Assembly (NCBI GenBank): GCA_016873215.1
Contig: VGXU01000005.1
Span: 17,840 to 81,839, forward strand
Source of the DNA: Planctomycetota bacterium
GTDB taxonomy: Bacteria > Planctomycetota > Phycisphaerae > Sedimentisphaerales > Anaerohalosphaeraceae
DNA length: 64,000 nucleotides
Direction: 5' to 3'
The position numbers were made by a program, and so were the translations under genes. The notes under the pieces are model-generated. The model saw only the letters and a program-made list of their open reading frames with translations. It had not been told where the DNA came from and searched no databases. This document shows, piece by piece, positions 28,696 through 39,429 of the stretch. Each line of letters opens with the position of its first letter. The stretch's first letter is position 1.

Positions 28696-29139
28696 TTAAG
28701 ACTCAGGCGTAATCAGGGATGCCATCTCAGCCATCCGAACAATCAGCCGGCTGCGGGCCATATCCGTCCGTTGAAGCTGGGTTTTGATGTATTCCTGTCC
28801 CACCACGACACTTTTGGCGTGCGAAACCATCTGTTTGACTTTCTCGGAGTCAAGTCCTTCAAACGTCATCACATCATAAGCCAGCACGGTTAAATGATTC
28901 TCGCTGAACCGCGCAAATCCTCCTTCGAGAATATAAAAGGCGTCCGACCGGTCGGCAATGCCGCGAACCTGCATAATCCCCTGCGTAAGCCCGGTTAAAA
29001 AAGGACAGTGATTACGCAAAATCCCTCGCAAGCCGTCCGTGCAAGGAACCACCACCGCCCCCGCCCGGCAGTCCAGTAATTTCGCCCGCGGCGTCAGAAG
29101 CACCACGTGAAACACTGTTTTTGTCACCAATCCAACCAC
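28696..29139 (-). CDS. atpC: F1 ATP synthase epsilon subunit
   Basis: The 147-residue product has the epsilon beta-sandwich, with FHVVLLTPRAKLLDCRAGAVVVPCTDG replacing the usual SPE-type start and GILRNHCPFLTGL in the loop. A C-terminal helical pair (about 98-140) would act as the inhibitory hairpin. The start is uncertain: GTG at 29139 or GTG at 29127, and the second fits family N termini better. It is the last structural gene of the atp operon. Confidence 0.93.
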   Translation of the reverse strand: MVGLVTKTVFHVVLLTPRAKLLDCRAGAVVVPCTDGLRGILRNHCPFLTGLTQGIMQVRGIADRSDAFYILEGGFARFSENHLTVLAYDVMTFEGLDSEKVKQMVSHAKSVVVGQEYIKTQLQRTDMARSRLIVRMAEMASLITPES

Positions 29140-29183
29140 AGCTTATACAAATCCTTTATCCAAAGTTCGTATTTTGATTTATA

Positions 29184-30623
<1,440 letters not shown>

Positions 30624-30650
30624 TCATTTTCACAATCCGGCGGCGGCGCT

Positions 30651-31547
30651 CTATTTTTGAGCGGCGCCCACGCCGGTTATAATATCCAGCAACTCCATTG
30701 TTATCTGCCCCTGTCGGGCACGGTTATAGTCTTTTGTCAATTCCTCAATCATCTCGTCGGCGTTATCGCTGGCGTTGCGCATAGACACGATGCGTGCCAG
30801 GTACTCGCTGGTCATCGCCTCGATGAAACAGCCGGCCAGCGCCGAACGGATAATCATCGTCGCCAGGATTTCAAACAGATCCGCGGGCGAATCGCTGAAC
30901 AAAAAATCCTCAAATTCCAGTTCCCACGGCCAAATCACCGTCGCGCGGGTGGTCAGATCTTCAATCAAATCCGTAATGGGAAGCAGGGTCAGTGTCTGGG
31001 CTCGCTGAGCTGTCTGGTAATAGAACCGATTGTAAATAACCCCCACCCGACCGATGCGGCCCGCAAGATATTCCTTAATAAAAAAATCGGCGATTTTGTT
31101 GGTCTGCTCGGCCGAAGGCACCTCGTCAAAATCCGAATATACCCCCGTCGGTGTAATTTTACGGTGTTCCAGATAATTGATAATCTTGCGGCCCTTGGCG
31201 TAAATTTTTAGATCTCGTTTGAACCGCTGCGACATCTTGACGTGTGTATCAATCTGGCGGAACACCTCGGAATTATAGCCTCCGCACAGGCCGCGATTGC
31301 TGCCGATGGCAATCACGGCATTGGTCTTCGATGCGCCGGCTTTCATCAGCGGATGGCTGATACTTTCTTCGGCGGTCACCATCAGATATGCCAACTGGGC
31401 CAGGGCGTCGAAGTATTCGACACCCTGCGTCCATTGATTGTAGTACTGACGGTACCGTACCGCGGCGATGGTTTCCATCGTGCCGGTCACTTTGCTGATA
31501 TTCATCGCGGCTTTTCGACGCCGCTGGATTTGTCGCGTGTTGGCCAT
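30651..31547 (-). CDS. atpG: F1 ATP synthase gamma subunit
   Basis: The gamma subunit is the central rotor shaft of F1. The 298-residue product begins with the conserved helix NTRQIQRRRKAAMNISKVTGTM, and the C-terminal helix with DNADEMIEELTKDYNRARQGQIT completes the coiled coil. The Rossmann-like middle contains IAIGSNRGLCGGYN. It lies 11 bases downstream of atpA. Confidence 0.97.
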   Translation of the reverse strand: MANTRQIQRRRKAAMNISKVTGTMETIAAVRYRQYYNQWTQGVEYFDALAQLAYLMVTAEESISHPLMKAGASKTNAVIAIGSNRGLCGGYNSEVFRQIDTHVKMSQRFKRDLKIYAKGRKIINYLEHRKITPTGVYSDFDEVPSAEQTNKIADFFIKEYLAGRIGRVGVIYNRFYYQTAQRAQTLTLLPITDLIEDLTTRATVIWPWELEFEDFLFSDSPADLFEILATMIIRSALAGCFIEAMTSEYLARIVSMRNASDNADEMIEELTKDYNRARQGQITMELLDIITGVGAAQK

Positions 31548-31558
31548 TGTTCGACCGT

Positions 31559-33082
31559 TTATGCGCCAAAGCTGAATTTATACATGGTCTTGTACGCCGC
31601 CACCGCTTCGTTCAGTGCGGCCAGAAATTCGTCGTCCAGTTGACCGGTTTTGTCAATCTGATCCAGATATTCCGGCCCTTCAAGCTTAAGCCATAACAGA
31701 AACTCATCCAGAAAATGATTGACCCGTCCGACATGGATGTCATCCATCACGCCGCTGGAGCCGACCAGGATGCTGATAACCTCCTGGGCCACGCTCATCG
31801 GCGAAAACTGCTTTTGTTTAAGTACTTCCACCATACGGTATCCGCGGTCGAGCTGTTTTTGAGCCGCTTCGTCCAGTTCGGTCCCGAGACGCGCAAAATC
31901 CTGTAATTCACGAAATGACGCCAGGTCCAGACGCAGTTTGGGAGCGACTTTTTTCATCGCCTGCGGCTGCGCCGCACCGCCCACCCGGCTGACACTGATA
32001 CCGACATTGATGGCCGGACGCACCCCGGCCAGGAACAAATCCCGCTGCAGATAAATCTGACCGTCGGTAATGGAAATAATGTTGGTCGGAATATATGCCG
32101 AAACCTGACCTTCGAGCGTTTCTACAATCGGCAGCGCTGTCATTGAACCGCCGCCGAGCTTATCGGACAGCTTAACGCTGCGTTCCAGCAGCCGGCTGTG
32201 CAGATAGAAAATGTCGCCCGGAAAGGCCTCGCGTCCCGGCGGACGCCGCAGCAGCAGGCTCAGTTCGCGGTAAGCGATGGCGTGTTTGCTCAGGTCGTCA
32301 TAGACACACAGCGTATGTCCATTCTTTTCGTACATAAAATATTCCGCAATCGTCGCACCGGTATAGGGAGCGATATATTGCATCGCAGCGCTCTGAGCGG
32401 CGGTAGCCGCTACGACAACGGTATGTTCCATCGCACCATATTTTCGCAGCGTCGCCACGACCTCGGCCACCGTGGATTCCTTCTGACCGATGGCCACATA
32501 AATACAAATAACACCCTTATTCTTCTGATTTATAATGGTATCCAGGGCGATGGCGGTTTTGCCCGTCTTGCGGTCGCCGATAATCAACTCACGCTGCCCG
32601 CGACCGATGGGAATCATCGAATCGACGCTTTTAATGCCCGTTGCTAATGGTTCTTTGACCGGCTGACGTTCGGCGATGCCGGGAGCTTTAAATTCCACGA
32701 ACCGCCGGCTTTCCGACCGGATTTCACCCATTCCATCTATTGGTTCACATAGCGAATTAACCACCCGGCCCAGCAATTGCGGGCCGACCGGAACTGAAAG
32801 CAGTCTGCCGGTGGAGCGAACCTTTCCGTTCTCACGAATCTTGTGAAAGTCGCCATAGACGACTGCGCCAATAGAATCTTCATCGAGATTAAACACCTCG
32901 CCGATGACGCCCTCGTCAAACTCCAGCATTTCGCCGACCATCGCGTTTTCCAGCCCGTACAGCCGGGCGATTCCGTCGCCGACTTCCAGCACCGTACCGA
33001 CCTGAGAGACCTCAAGCTGGCTCTGATATCGCAATACTTCCTGTTTAATCAGGCTCGAAATTTCAGTCACATCAAATTTCAT
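31559..33082 (-). CDS. atpA: F1 ATP synthase alpha subunit
   Basis: This 507-residue non-catalytic nucleotide-binding subunit has the P-loop GDRKTGKT (169-176) and the conserved [11 protein letters not shown] segment. The start overlaps the atpH stop by four bases (ATGA), implying coupled translation. Length is normal for bacterial AtpA. Confidence 0.98.
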   Translation of the reverse strand: MKFDVTEISSLIKQEVLRYQSQLEVSQVGTVLEVGDGIARLYGLENAMVGEMLEFDEGVIGEVFNLDEDSIGAVVYGDFHKIRENGKVRSTGRLLSVPVGPQLLGRVVNSLCEPIDGMGEIRSESRRFVEFKAPGIAERQPVKEPLATGIKSVDSMIPIGRGQRELIIGDRKTGKTAIALDTIINQKNKGVICIYVAIGQKESTVAEVVATLRKYGAMEHTVVVAATAAQSAAMQYIAPYTGATIAEYFMYEKNGHTLCVYDDLSKHAIAYRELSLLLRRPPGREAFPGDIFYLHSRLLERSVKLSDKLGGGSMTALPIVETLEGQVSAYIPTNIISITDGQIYLQRDLFLAGVRPAINVGISVSRVGGAAQPQAMKKVAPKLRLDLASFRELQDFARLGTELDEAAQKQLDRGYRMVEVLKQKQFSPMSVAQEVISILVGSSGVMDDIHVGRVNHFLDEFLLWLKLEGPEYLDQIDKTGQLDDEFLAALNEAVAAYKTMYKFSFGA

Positions 33083-33678
33083 GGCTTCTTTTCATCCATT
33101 TCGTGTTGCGGCTTATGAAGTTTTTCTTTGGAACGATCCATAATCACATTGACCGTCCGGTCCAGCACGGTTCGGACGGAATTGTCGATCATGATATCTC
33201 CCTGTCGAAGAATCACACCCCCCAGAATCTCGGGGTCAATATTAATTTTCAATTTGACTTCAGACCGGATGGCGTCTTTGATTTTCCCACGCAACTGTTC
33301 CAGTTGATCATCGGATATCGCTTTGGCCAGTGTCACTTCCACCAGCCGGCAGTTTTTGAGACTGTCGGCCAAAACCTCATAGCGATCAGTGATACCAACC
33401 AAAAAGCCCACGCGATTGCGCCGGGCAAGAACGCACAAAAAATCAATGGTCAGGCTGCTGACCCGTCCGCCAAAAACCCGTCGAATCGCCGCGGCCTTTT
33501 CGGGCTCTTTCATTCGGGCCGACATCAGCAGTTTCATAAAATCCGGCTCATCCCGCAAGACACCCGCCACCGCCGCCAAATCCTCCAGCACCTGCCCCAC
33601 CTGACCCGCTTCTTCGGCCAGTTGAAACAGTACGTCGCTGTAGATTTCGTGAATGATATGTCTGGAAGACGCCGCCAT
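33079..33678 (-). CDS. atpH: F1 ATP synthase delta subunit
   Basis: The 199-residue delta subunit connects F1 to the peripheral stalk. It shows the N-terminal helical domain and the C-terminal [19 protein letters not shown] segment that is diagnostic of OSCP/delta proteins. It lies between atpF (19 bases) and atpA (4-base overlap). Confidence 0.96.
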   Translation of the reverse strand: MAASSRHIIHEIYSDVLFQLAEEAGQVGQVLEDLAAVAGVLRDEPDFMKLLMSARMKEPEKAAAIRRVFGGRVSSLTIDFLCVLARRNRVGFLVGITDRYEVLADSLKNCRLVEVTLAKAISDDQLEQLRGKIKDAIRSEVKLKINIDPEILGGVILRQGDIMIDNSVRTVLDRTVNVIMDRSKEKLHKPQHEMDEKKP

Positions 33679-33697
33679 TATTATTCCAATCGCCCAA

Positions 33698-34330
33698 TCA
33701 GCCGGTTTGCGGGGGCTGATGAACCTGTTTGAGCCGTTCGACCGCCTGTCGAATCAGACGCTGATTGTCCTCATCATTCAGCGTCTTGCTGAACACTTCC
33801 TGTCCGAGCTGTTGAACGATCTCACCCGCCTGCCGCCATAATTGGTCTTCAGCTTCGATTTTTTCCCGTTCCACATCGGCGTCAAAACGAATTTTCATTT
33901 GTTCAATCTGCTTGCGGTTTTGATTTTCAACTTCTTTGGCCTCGACCTGGGCCTGTTTGACGCGCTGATTGATTATTTCCCGGCCCTGTCGTTCCGCGTC
34001 GGCCAGTTTGCTGCGATATTCATCCAGCACCTGCTGTGCTTGTTTGTGGCTTTTTTCGGCATCGTCAATTTCTTTCTGGATATGGTCCTGACGAGCTTGT
34101 AAACCCCTCAGCAGCGGCTTCCAGGCCAGCCTCCACAGAACAAGCAGCAACAGTGCGAACCACACCAGCGTCCAGAATGCCTCCGCCCAACTCCCGGTAA
34201 ACACACTGGGAGGCATCTCCTCTGCCGCGGCTTCTCCTTCGGCGACAGAAACGGCTTTTGAGGCCAAAACAATTGCTGTGGTATTCAGCCAGACCCACAG
34301 CGCCGGCCATAACCTGCGTATCTGCATCAC
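33698..34330 (-). CDS. atpF: F0 ATP synthase b subunit
   Basis: The 210-residue peripheral-stalk subunit has an N-terminal signal-like stretch, then a second membrane helix (about 48-68) followed by a long charged coiled coil (75-175). The N-terminal extension of about 40 residues before the main anchor is longer than in E. coli; many planctomycete b subunits have such an extension. Only one b-type gene is present. Confidence 0.93.
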   Translation of the reverse strand: MMQIRRLWPALWVWLNTTAIVLASKAVSVAEGEAAAEEMPPSVFTGSWAEAFWTLVWFALLLLVLWRLAWKPLLRGLQARQDHIQKEIDDAEKSHKQAQQVLDEYRSKLADAERQGREIINQRVKQAQVEAKEVENQNRKQIEQMKIRFDADVEREKIEAEDQLWRQAGEIVQQLGQEVFSKTLNDEDNQRLIRQAVERLKQVHQPPQTG

Positions 34331-34343
34331 AGTTTCCCGCTTC

Positions 34344-34616
34344 TTATCTCATTCCCATGAAACAAATAATCATCGCAAACAGCGTCACGCCTTCAATCAA
34401 AGCGGCAGCGACAATCATGGTTGTAAAGATTCGCTGTCCGGCTTCAGGCTGACGCGCTATTGCCTCAACGGCGCTTCCGGCCAATTGGCCGATACCGCGA
34501 GCGGAACCAAGCACAATGATTCCAACGGCCAGCATGCCGCCGAGCAGAGCCAATCCCCTGTCATCAATTGTAATCTCGGACAGCATTATTGGAGCTAAAG
34601 TTAGCAGTTTCAACAT
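34344..34616 (-). CDS. atpE: F0 ATP synthase c subunit
   Basis: The 90-residue proteolipid has two membrane helices joined by the ARQPEAGQR loop. The ion-binding carboxylate is Glu75. The residues used by sodium-type rings (a Gln in helix 1 and a Ser after the Glu) are replaced by Ile and Gly when aligned from the ARQPEA loop, so proton specificity is inferred. About ten residues precede the first helix. Confidence 0.96.
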   Translation of the reverse strand: MLKLLTLAPIMLSEITIDDRGLALLGGMLAVGIIVLGSARGIGQLAGSAVEAIARQPEAGQRIFTTMIVAAALIEGVTLFAMIICFMGMR

Positions 34617-34702
34617 GTTAAGTAATCTCCTACATACACACTAAAACATAGTTCAAATTTTCTATAAGACAAAATACCATTCTTTAAGGTTAAGTTTATA
34701 GG

Positions 34703-35500
34703 TCAATGTTCTTCTGCAACCGCAAAGCCAATAAATATGGTCGTCAAAAAGACAAAAATATAAGCCTGAAGAAATGCCACAAAAATTTCAAGAAGGCTGA
34801 ATAATATCATCGCAAACAGGGAACCTGTAGCAGCCATAAAAGTTTTGAATATCATAATAAAACCAAGAATGACTGCAAGCAAAATATGCCCGGCCAGAAT
34901 ATTGGCAAAAAGCCGGATGGCCAGCGAAAAAAGTCTGACAAAAGAGCTGACCGCCTCCAGAATAAACATAAAAGGAAGCATCGGCCAGGGAACCTGCGGG
35001 GTAAAGGTTCTCAGATAATTCCAGAGTCCTTTTTCTCTGATACCGGCAATGTGAAACAAGAAAAAAGAAAATGTCGCCAGAGCGCCGGTAACATAAATAT
35101 TTGCTGTTGGGGCGCCGCCAATATGGTCTTTTTTTGTAATTAAAAATATCACCTTGTCAATCGGCATTAATCCAAGCAGATTCATCGTTAATATAAAGAA
35201 AAACAATGTCCAGAGAACGCCGATATACCGATCGGTATGTTCTTTGAGAAAGGGCCGAACAACATCTTCTCTGAGAAAAACACAGATGGTTTCGATAACA
35301 CTGCCGAATCCCTTGCGAACCAGAACAGGAGCCTGCAAACTCAACGGCAGGATAATCATCAGCAGTAAACACGCAACCATAATCATCAGCATGTGGTTGC
35401 TGAAAGGTATTTTATAGGGTCCGAGGGGAATTTTCCATTCCTTGCTGACGATTTCTTCAAGTATGTTCGAACTGGCAAGTAATAGACTACACATAGTCAT
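34703..35500 (-). CDS. atpB: F0 ATP synthase a subunit
   Basis: This membrane subunit forms the proton half-channels against the c ring. The 265-residue product has the essential arginine (Arg196) in SLAIRLFANILAGH. The chosen ATG at 35500 has an AAAGAG site and overlaps the end of atpI; an in-frame TTG at 35506 is an alternative. An 86-base gap separates it from atpE. Confidence 0.96.
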   Translation of the reverse strand: MTMCSLLLASSNILEEIVSKEWKIPLGPYKIPFSNHMLMIMVACLLLMIILPLSLQAPVLVRKGFGSVIETICVFLREDVVRPFLKEHTDRYIGVLWTLFFFILTMNLLGLMPIDKVIFLITKKDHIGGAPTANIYVTGALATFSFFLFHIAGIREKGLWNYLRTFTPQVPWPMLPFMFILEAVSSFVRLFSLAIRLFANILAGHILLAVILGFIMIFKTFMAATGSLFAMILFSLLEIFVAFLQAYIFVFLTTIFIGFAVAEEH

Positions 35501-35915
35501 ATTCAAGCTCTTTCTTCTTCAAGGGAGCATCCCGAACCAGACGGATAACCAGCCACGAATCCATAATAATAAAAACAATATAAAAAAGTCCATAGCAGCC
35601 GAGAAACCATTCGGGACTGACTTCGATAAAAAGGAGGATTATCGCAATGGCCGAGAAGCTAATTAACATTCTCAGAGAGATAGCCCAAATGATACTCAGC
35701 AGGATTGTTTCCTGATCCTCTTTGAGCATTCGAAAAATCGGCCATAAGCTCCCGGCGCCGGCCAGAAACGAAATCAGCATAGCCAGAATGCAGCTTTTTT
35801 GGGCTTGAACTCCGGCCTGCTCGCAATAGCGATAAACCAACAGAAAAATCACTCCCAGAAGAAAACCTATTCCTCCAATCCTGACTATAAATTTTTTGAC
35901 GGTTTGTTCCCACAT
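35487..35915 (-). CDS. atpI: AtpI-like membrane protein of the ATP synthase operon
   Basis: The 142-residue protein has four membrane helices (about 13-32, 42-61, 75-98, 104-124) and sits between the AtpZ-like gene and atpB, exactly where AtpI is found. AtpI-type proteins are thought to help c-ring assembly or magnesium handling. Sequence identity is low, so the call rests on topology and place. Confidence 0.75.
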   Translation of the reverse strand: MWEQTVKKFIVRIGGIGFLLGVIFLLVYRYCEQAGVQAQKSCILAMLISFLAGAGSLWPIFRMLKEDQETILLSIIWAISLRMLISFSAIAIILLFIEVSPEWFLGCYGLFYIVFIIMDSWLVIRLVRDAPLKKKELEYDYV

Positions 35916-35923
35916 CGCTGTTA

Positions 35924-36190
35924 TCAATCCTGACCGCGGTCATCGGAATCCTGTTCCATCTCTTCATTGGAACGCTGGGCTCGTTTGAGCATTACATAGA
36001 CCATAAACCCGAAACCCACAAAAAAACCTATAATCATACAGCCCGGACTGGAGTTTTCAATCGTATCCAGCCAATACCCAACCCCCGCCCCAATCGCGCA
36101 GACAAAAGCAAACTCTATTCCGATGCTCATCCAGCGCATCGCTCCGCGGTAATATTGTTCTTTTTCAAGGCCTTTGAATTTTCGGGCCAT
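35924..36190 (-). CDS. atpZ: AtpZ/AtpI-family small membrane protein
   Basis: The 88-residue protein has two helices with a GAGVGYWLD motif between them, typical of the AtpZ (putative F0F1-ATPase subunit) family. AtpZ and AtpI are reported to work together in assembly or magnesium uptake. It heads the structural atp genes and is followed after 8 bases by atpI. A 48-base gap separates it from the HEAT gene upstream. Confidence 0.85.
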   Translation of the reverse strand: MARKFKGLEKEQYYRGAMRWMSIGIEFAFVCAIGAGVGYWLDTIENSSPGCMIIGFFVGFGFMVYVMLKRAQRSNEEMEQDSDDRGQD

Positions 36191-36238
36191 CGCTTTTCCC
36201 CTTTCGGGGATTCCGAAGAAAATTTCTGTTTCGAAGAA

Positions 36239-37999
36239 TCAGAATTTGGCCTGGTCAAGAATCAGCCGTTTGACTTTTTCGCTCGGCAGATTCAGTGCGC
36301 CAAACGCCCCGGCTGCCGCGGCGCGAAGCTGCGGTTCGGTCTGTGTTGAGCTGACTAAGGCATAGATCGCATCAATTTGCTCATTCAACAGAAGATTGGC
36401 ATTCTGTTTGGCCGATACAGCCAAAGAACCAAACGCGGCGATACGAATTGCATTGCTGTTTTGGTCGGAAAGGGCCATTGCAGCAATGGCTCGCTGAGCC
36501 TGTGGGCTTTCCAGCCGGGCCAGCACTTCCGCCGCATGTGTCTGCATTTCCGGCCGGCCGGTTTGCGTCACTTGAACCAGCGAATCCAGGGCCTTCGATA
36601 AATCCACAACCGGGTTGCGGGTCAATGCCAGTTTTTCCATCGCTTGGATGGAACGCATGGCGTATTGAGTCGCCAGTTCCTGACTGAGCGAATTGGCGTC
36701 CTGTTCAAGAATCGCCGCCGACAGGTTTTCGACTATCTTTTCGCTGCCGATAAAGCCGGCCGTCGGAAGGGCCTGGGCGATAGCGATGGCGGCGACAGTG
36801 CGCACTTTGCCGTCTTCGTAGGTCAGGGCCTTAGCCAGCGGCTGCTCGGTACCCAGTTGATACAGCAGCGACTTGGTACCCGCATTGACCGCCAGCGCTT
36901 CCACGACGCCCAGGGCAACATACGATTCCTTCCTGCTCAGTGCACGATCGAGAGCCTGATGCAGATACTCCGGTCCGGCGGTCATGGCGTAGGTCTTCGC
37001 GTTCCCTTTGCTAAAGTATTCCGGCATCGCAATATTGTAGGACTCGGCGCGGTAAAATGCCGCCAGCCACAGACCAATCGCCTTACCCACGGACGGGTCA
37101 GCCTTCAAGGTCCATTCGCAGCAGCGCATGGTCATCAATTCGTAAAAATATTTTTTATTCACTTCCTGTCGTACGACGCCGACGCTGTTGGGATCCCGGA
37201 ACCAGACGTTCGCAAAAGAATATTCTTCATTTAATGCCACAGACTCATCGCGATTGTAGTATTTTTCCGCCAGCGTAAAGAATAGTTCGGCGGCAGAGAT
37301 TTTCAGGGCGTTGGTATCGATTTCAGCAATTGCCGTCGCGGCCAGGTTCTTCAATTCGTCCGACGATTCCTTTTCCGCCACAAGTTTCAGATACGGCAGC
37401 GGCTCGAAATAGCCGATTTTGCCCAACGCACGAATGATTTCCGCCTTGACCGCAACATTGTCGGTCTCCATCGCCGCGGTCAGCGGACGGATTGCGTTTC
37501 TGCCGATTTTGGGAAGGGCAGCGGTAATTGAAGCGTATTCGTTCTTGTGGCCTTCATCCGCCAATACCGAAAGCATAAACGGGACGGCATACTCTCCGGC
37601 ATTGCGAAGCCGGTCTTCCGCCGCGATGCGACCGCGAATAGTCGTACTGAGCCGGCGGATTTCCTCCACGATAATCCTGGGGTCCGTCCGGCGGATGAAT
37701 CGTCCTTTTTCGATGATTCCAAGTATCTTGCCGCTTACCTCACGGAGTTGTTCGCTTTCGGCGTTCATCTTCAGCAAAATGCTGTAGCCATCCGGGTTGT
37801 CTTCGCTCAGGGCCAAAAGTTCAACGGCATTCGGTTCGCTGTCTATCAGTTTCTGAGCGTATCCCTTCGCCAGGTCGAAGCTCCCTATCGCGGTATAATG
37901 AAGGAAATTATCCCAGTTCTCTTTCACTCCCTCGGCCGCGGTCATCGCACCCGAGCCAATCAAAATCAAGGCTGCCAGCACACTTTGTCTGAAATTCAT
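36239..37999 (-). CDS. Secreted HEAT-repeat protein upstream of the atp operon
   Basis: The 586-residue product has a signal peptide (MNFRQSVLAALILIGSGAM) and then many HEAT-type helix pairs, such as VKAEIIRALGKIGYFEPLPYLKL and MQTHAAEVLARLESPQAQRAI. A scaffold role in the periplasm or outer membrane is likely. The ATG at 37999 has a GGAG site; the longer open frame upstream covers a promoter and part of nadD out of frame. It is 48 bases before atpZ, so it is probably the first gene of the atp transcript. Confidence 0.82.
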   Translation of the reverse strand: MNFRQSVLAALILIGSGAMTAAEGVKENWDNFLHYTAIGSFDLAKGYAQKLIDSEPNAVELLALSEDNPDGYSILLKMNAESEQLREVSGKILGIIEKGRFIRRTDPRIIVEEIRRLSTTIRGRIAAEDRLRNAGEYAVPFMLSVLADEGHKNEYASITAALPKIGRNAIRPLTAAMETDNVAVKAEIIRALGKIGYFEPLPYLKLVAEKESSDELKNLAATAIAEIDTNALKISAAELFFTLAEKYYNRDESVALNEEYSFANVWFRDPNSVGVVRQEVNKKYFYELMTMRCCEWTLKADPSVGKAIGLWLAAFYRAESYNIAMPEYFSKGNAKTYAMTAGPEYLHQALDRALSRKESYVALGVVEALAVNAGTKSLLYQLGTEQPLAKALTYEDGKVRTVAAIAIAQALPTAGFIGSEKIVENLSAAILEQDANSLSQELATQYAMRSIQAMEKLALTRNPVVDLSKALDSLVQVTQTGRPEMQTHAAEVLARLESPQAQRAIAAMALSDQNSNAIRIAAFGSLAVSAKQNANLLLNEQIDAIYALVSSTQTEPQLRAAAAGAFGALNLPSEKVKRLILDQAKF

Positions 38000-38092
38000 T
38001 GTTATTATCTCCGCCAAATAAGTCCGGTATAAACAAATCCCTTCCAGGGCCTCGCCGTCGAACGGATTTTCTCTAACGCAATCATTGACATA

Positions 38093-38121
38093 TATATAGG
38101 AAAAAAAACCGCCTCTGTCAA
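38093..38121 (-). promoter_or_regulatory. Strong sigma70-type promoter upstream of the HEAT-atp operon
   Basis: TTGACA (38121-38116), a spacer of exactly 17 bases, then TATATA (38098-38093) on the minus strand. This would start transcription about 90 bases before the HEAT gene and drive the ATP synthase genes. It is the best promoter match seen in the window. Confidence 0.75.
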
Positions 38122-38162
38122 TCAAAAAGCTATTCGCATTGTCGCCTTTTTTTGCCAAAAAC

Positions 38163-38798
38163 TCAGGCTCCGGCCGAATCGCCGTATCCATATAGTCTTT
38201 GGTGCCGGATAAATTCCCAAACCGCTGGCAGCAAAAAGCTCTCAACATCCTGGCCCAGGGCGATGCGCCGACGGATTTTCGTACTGCTGATATCCACAAG
38301 AGGAGCGGGAATTACGTCTTTACGAAGTTGGTCGATGTGGCGGGGAGGCAGCCGTCCTTCCAGTTCATCCAGCGACGGAACCTTAAAACCGGCTCGATAC
38401 AAAATACATAATCGGCACAAATCCAGTAGTTCTTCGATGCGATACCAGCGGGGCAGCTCCGGCACGGCATCGGCACCCGCCAGCCAATATAATGGAACGG
38501 ACCCGTATTGGGTCCGAAAATGACGGACCGTATCGAAAGTATAGCTGGGCTGTGGGCGGGTCAACTCACAATCACTGACTTCCCATTGGGGGCAATCACT
38601 AATGGCCAGACGAATCATCTCTAATCGCTGACTACCGGCGGCCACTGCGGCTGCGGCTTTATGAGGTGAACGTGACGCCGCAATAAAGAGCACCTTGTTT
38701 GCGGAAAGATAACGCATTGCAAAATCCGCCATCGCGATATGCCCGCGATGGACCGGATCAAACGAACCGCCAAATAAGATGACGCCGGGTTTATTCAT
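38163..38798 (-). CDS. nadD: Nicotinate-nucleotide adenylyltransferase
   Basis: NadD joins nicotinate mononucleotide and ATP to make deamido-NAD. The 211-residue product has the nucleotidyltransferase motif GGSFDPVHRGH (10-20) and the ISSTKIRRRI signature near 180. The ATG at 38798 was chosen over an in-frame GTG at 38810. It lies just upstream of the HEAT-atp promoter and is probably an independent unit. Confidence 0.95.
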   Translation of the reverse strand: MNKPGVILFGGSFDPVHRGHIAMADFAMRYLSANKVLFIAASRSPHKAAAAVAAGSQRLEMIRLAISDCPQWEVSDCELTRPQPSYTFDTVRHFRTQYGSVPLYWLAGADAVPELPRWYRIEELLDLCRLCILYRAGFKVPSLDELEGRLPPRHIDQLRKDVIPAPLVDISSTKIRRRIALGQDVESFLLPAVWEFIRHQRLYGYGDSAGA

Positions 38799-39227
38799 CC
38801 CAAAACTCACAAAAACCTGTTGGATTATAAAAAATTTTAACGAATATTTTAAAAAAATCCACTTTTTGTTTTGAATTCTTTTTTTGTCATTGCTGGCCGA
38901 ATAAATGTTCCCATTTTTTATTTTCGGCGTTTTGAGAGTAAAAACGCCGATTTGCGTATTCTTGCGTTATACGATGAATGGAAACAAAATTTCACTTTTC
39001 GCTAAACACCTTTTTTCTTCTTTTCAACAGAGAAACGAGAGGTAATCCCGATGGAGGAAATAGCGTGGCGAAGATTCAACCTCTTTGAAAATGCGGGGTT
39101 AGGAAAAAATCCGTGAAGAAATTTTGAAGCAATTGACGATGATATGACTATAATAACTGAATAGAATAGGTGGAAAAACCTGTACAGGATATTGTTTAGT
39201 GAAATTCGAAAGGAGGTGATTCCAGCT
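38799..39227. other. Divergent intergenic region with a hairpin
   Basis: This 429-base region separates nadD (leftward) from the 24-residue peptide gene (rightward). It holds a 10-base perfect stem, TCGGCGTTTT (38924-38933) with AAAACGCCGA (38941-38950), a TATAAT at 39149-39154 about 80 bases before the peptide gene, and a possible 21-codon open frame (39051-39116). I see no recognised RNA gene. The hairpin does not look like a standard terminator on either strand. Confidence 0.4.
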
Positions 39228-39302
39228 ATGGCAAAGAAGAAAGCCAAAAAGAAAGTCGCGAAAAAAGCAAAGAAGAAAGTCGCAAAGAAGAAGAAGAAAT
39301 AA
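39228..39302 (+). CDS. 24-residue lysine/alanine peptide, histone H1-like
   Basis: This tiny gene encodes only Lys, Ala and Val after Met: a repeating AKKK-type sequence with 17 lysines among 24 residues. It is preceded by AAAGGAGGTGAT, a complete complement of the 16S rRNA 3' end, and followed by a strong terminator, so it looks highly expressed and deliberate. The composition matches tails of bacterial histone H1-like and DNA-binding proteins, so a nucleic-acid-binding role is suggested but unproven. Antisense frames here are phenylalanine rich and implausible. Confidence 0.7.
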   Translation: MAKKKAKKKVAKKAKKKVAKKKKK

Positions 39303-39337
39303 CTTTGGACTTCTTGGGAAGTCTGAGTCTGCGACTC

Positions 39338-39380
39338 AAAAGGAAGGTTTTTCCAGCCACGGCGAGACCTTCCTTTTTTT
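39338..39380 (+). terminator. Rho-independent terminator after the 24-residue peptide gene
   Basis: AAAAGGAAGGT (39338-39348) pairs with ACCTTCCTTTT (39367-39377) and a run of seven T ends the structure. It lies 35 bases after the peptide stop codon and confirms a monocistronic unit. Confidence 0.85.
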
Positions 39381-39429
39381 ATGCCTCTCCCCATCCTCCT
39401 TTAACGCCCGCTTCCTATAGCTCGCCAAA

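Noticed and set aside
34344..34616. Sodium-type c ring
   Set aside because: The helix-1 Gln and the Ser after the ion-binding Glu are replaced by Ile and Gly, so a proton ring is more likely.
39051..39116. 21-codon plus-strand frame (begins MEEIAWRRF)
   Set aside because: It has a possible GAGAGG site but no promoter, terminator or composition signal to raise it above chance.
39002..39394. 130-codon minus-strand frame over the 24-residue peptide gene
   Set aside because: Low-complexity phenylalanine/alanine shadow spanning a terminator.
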